From assembly GCA_003343565.1 (NCBI GenBank), contig QALA01000030.1:1-17250 (forward strand): DNA of 17,250 nucleotides, given 5' to 3'. The notes under the pieces were generated by a model, which saw only the letters and a program-made list of their open reading frames with translations, ran no database searches and was not told the origin of the DNA. Each line of letters opens with the position of its first letter. Within the stretch, counting starts at the first letter, position 1. The stretch comes from Verrucomicrobiota bacterium. Its GTDB lineage: Bacteria > Verrucomicrobiota > Verrucomicrobiia > Opitutales > Intestinicryptomonadaceae. This document shows, piece after piece, positions 15,494 through 17,250 of the stretch. The position numbers and the translations under genes were made by a program.

Positions 15494-16060
15494 TTACCTG
15501 CCCTCCAAAAAGTTCTCCAGCAGCCGCTTTCCGCCAAAGGTCATGACAGACTCAGGGTGGAATTGCACGCCCTCGATTTTAAACTCCCTGTGCCTGATTC
15601 CCATAACCTCCCCGTCATCGGCGCGCGCCGACACCTCCAGACAGTCCGGCAGCCCGTCCTCCGAAACCGCAAGCGAGTGGTATCGCACAACCGACATCGG
15701 AGAGGCCATTCCGAAAAAAGCTCCGCGGCCGTCGTGCTCGACCATGCTCGTCTTTCCGTGCATCGCCCGCTTTGCGCGAACAATCCTCCCGCCGAACGCC
15801 TCGCCTATTGCCTGCATTCCCAAACACACCCCGAACATGGGAATTCTGCCCGCGAACTTCTCTATGAACTCAAGGCACGCGCCGGCGTTTTTCGGGCAGC
15901 TCGGCCCCGGCGATATCACCGCGCGTTCGGGCGAGAGGGCGAACATTTCGTCCGCGCTCATGGCGTCGTTTCTCACAACCTTCACCTCCGCGCCGAGAGT
16001 GCGCAGATAGTGGACCAAATTGTACGTGAAGGAATCGTAGTTGTCTATGAGAAGAATCAT
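15494..16060 (-). CDS. trpG: Anthranilate synthase glutaminase subunit
   Basis: TrpG frees ammonia from glutamine for TrpE. The 188-residue class I amidotransferase begins MILLIDNYDSFTYNLV and has PGPSCP (51-56), the nucleophile Cys79 in GVCLGMQAI and the His168/Glu170 pair in FHPES, which completes the triad. HGKTS and RYHSLAV are also typical of the anthranilate/PABA type. I chose the ATG at 16060, with GAGG eight bases upstream. A TTG at 16066 overlapping the trpE stop would add two residues but is only two bases from that GAGG. In some bacteria one subunit serves both TrpE and PabB; the trp location argues for TrpE here. Confidence 0.97.
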   Translation of the reverse strand: MILLIDNYDSFTYNLVHYLRTLGAEVKVVRNDAMSADEMFALSPERAVISPGPSCPKNAGACLEFIEKFAGRIPMFGVCLGMQAIGEAFGGRIVRAKRAMHGKTSMVEHDGRGAFFGMASPMSVVRYHSLAVSEDGLPDCLEVSARADDGEVMGIRHREFKIEGVQFHPESVMTFGGKRLLENFLEGR

Positions 16061-16062
16061 TT

Positions 16063-17250
16063 TCAAGCCCTCAGTTTGTCCGCGTCCGCCGCCTGCAATT
16101 CCGCCGCTTTCTCGACGGCCCTGACTATCGCGCGCGACTTCATTCGCGTCTCCTCGAATTCCGACTCCGGATCGGAGTCGTACACTATTCCTGCGCCCGC
16201 CTGCACGCAGACTTTTCCGTCCCGAATCTGGAGCGTCCTTATGGTTATGGCCAAATCCATGTTGCCGCCGTATCCGATGTAGCCGACCGCGCCGCCGTAC
16301 GGCCCGCGCCGATCGGGTTCAAGCTCGTTGATTATCTGCATGGCGCGTATCTTCGGGGCGCCGGAAAGCGTGCCGGCGGGAAAGGCGGCGGCGAGCGCGT
16401 CGAATGCGTCGGCTCCCTCCTCGACCTCGCCGAAAACGTCGGAGACGATGTGCATGACGTGCGAGTAGCGCTCTATCGTCATGAAGTCGCCGACCTGCAC
16501 GCTGCCTGCCTTGCAAAAGCGCGAAAGGTCGTTGCGGCCCAGATCGACAAGCATGAGATGTTCGGCGCGCTCCTTGGCGTCGCGCAGAAGTTCGTCGGCC
16601 AAAACCGCGTCCTCGCGGGCGTCGCGGCCGCGGCGGCGCGTACCGGCTATGGGGCGAACCTCGGCCTTGCCGTCCTTAAACCTCAACAGGGTCTCCGGAG
16701 ACGAACCCACCAGGCACTCGCCTGCGCGCTTCAGGCAAAACAGATACGGCGACGGATTTATCAGCCGCAACGCCCGATACGCGGAAAACGGATCGACGTC
16801 GGCGTCGGCGGTGAACTTCTGCGAGAGCACGACCTGTATAGCCTCCCCCTGCGCAATGTACTCCTTGGCGGTCTCCACGATTGAAACGTAGTCCTCGCGC
16901 GCCATGTTGGAGCGCAGCGCGATTTTTGCAGCCGCCGCGCGGGGCTTCTCGGCCGGGCGCGGAGAGCGGAAGATTTCGCATAGGCGTTCCACGCGGGCGG
17001 AGGCGTCGTCATAGGCCTCGTCGACCGACCCGAATTCGTCGATGTGAGCGCAGGCGACAATCTTTGCGGTGTGGCGGAGATTGTCGAATATTATGATGTC
17101 GTCGTACAGCGCCAGACGGGCGTCGTCCCATACGCGCTCGCCTTTGGGTTCGGGAAGCTTCTCGAACAGGCGGACGCACTCGTAGCCGAAGTAGCCGACC
17201 GCGCCGCCGTAAAAGCGCGGAAGTTCGGAAACGTCGGCGCACCGCCTGCC
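16063..17250 (-). CDS. trpE: Anthranilate synthase component I, 5' end outside window
   Basis: TrpE makes anthranilate from chorismate with ammonia from TrpG, the first committed step to tryptophan. The frame stays open to the right edge, giving 395 C-terminal residues; the N-terminus, where the tryptophan feedback site begins, is not seen. The visible part starts within or just before FYGGAVGYFGYECVR. It has PIAGTRRRG, LMLVDLGRNDL, YSHVMHIVSDV, FPAGTLSGAPKIRAMQIINE and AGAGIVYDSDPESEFEET, all conserved in the chorismate-binding domain. It fits TrpE rather than PabB because the whole trp set follows. The stop lies 2 nt before the trpG ATG. Any promoter, leader peptide or T-box would be outside the window. 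Confidence 0.96.
   Translation of the reverse strand, partial: GRRCADVSELPRFYGGAVGYFGYECVRLFEKLPEPKGERVWDDARLALYDDIIIFDNLRHTAKIVACAHIDEFGSVDEAYDDASARVERLCEIFRSPRPAEKPRAAAAKIALRSNMAREDYVSIVETAKEYIAQGEAIQVVLSQKFTADADVDPFSAYRALRLINPSPYLFCLKRAGECLVGSSPETLLRFKDGKAEVRPIAGTRRRGRDAREDAVLADELLRDAKERAEHLMLVDLGRNDLSRFCKAGSVQVGDFMTIERYSHVMHIVSDVFGEVEEGADAFDALAAAFPAGTLSGAPKIRAMQIINELEPDRRGPYGGAVGYIGYGGNMDLAITIRTLQIRDGKVCVQAGAGIVYDSDPESEFEETRMKSRAIVRAVEKAAELQAADADKLRA

Noticed and set aside
1..17250. CRISPR array, transposase, integrase, phage or toxin-antitoxin system
   Set aside because: No regularly spaced direct repeats, no transposase or integrase motif and no paired small toxin/antitoxin genes were seen on either strand.

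Overview
The window is a GC-rich bacterial chromosome segment. Every confidently assigned gene lies on the minus strand, so transcription runs from high to low coordinates. A lipid A-type acyltransferase joined to an LPS-glycosyltransferase-like half domain, and a solute-binding lipoprotein, point to a Gram-negative envelope. The style of the proteins and the tilS-ftsH adjacency would fit the Verrucomicrobiota/PVC group, but that placement is inference and needs a phylogeny.

The right half (about 11.0-17.25 kb) is a complete, tightly packed tryptophan operon in the order trpE-G-D-C-F-B-A. trpE runs off the right edge, so its N-terminus and any leader or attenuator lie outside the window. Genes are separated by 1-3 nt or share ATGA stop/start overlaps. 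A GC-rich hairpin with a short T run about 90 nt after trpA is a plausible operon terminator. All seven proteins keep their main catalytic motifs, so the operon should take chorismate to tryptophan.

The region 10.2-10.9 kb has no confident gene. It holds one unidentified open stretch that looks like real coding sequence (10591-10824), an AT-rich inverted repeat and a candidate promoter. Two likely co-transcribed genes follow: a lysophospholipid/lipid A acyltransferase with a truncated, apparently dead GT9 (heptosyltransferase-like) tail, and purT (formate-dependent purine synthesis).

After a weak hairpin and a candidate promoter comes a close-set group of four: a periplasmic branched-chain-amino-acid-type binding lipoprotein without transporter partners, a short ComEC/Rec2 channel protein, tilS (tRNA-Ile lysidine synthetase) and ftsH (membrane AAA+ zinc protease).

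The left 1.1 kb has no confident gene. It contains a strong rightward intrinsic terminator and a decayed partial copy of the last 40 or so codons of ftsH, about 840 nt from the intact copy. Overall this is mostly an ordinary housekeeping region. I found no convincing new defence, mobile or CRISPR-like system. The points worth a second look are the truncated acyltransferase-GT9 fusion, the ftsH tail duplicate, the ComEC without a nuclease-like domain and the orphan fragments.
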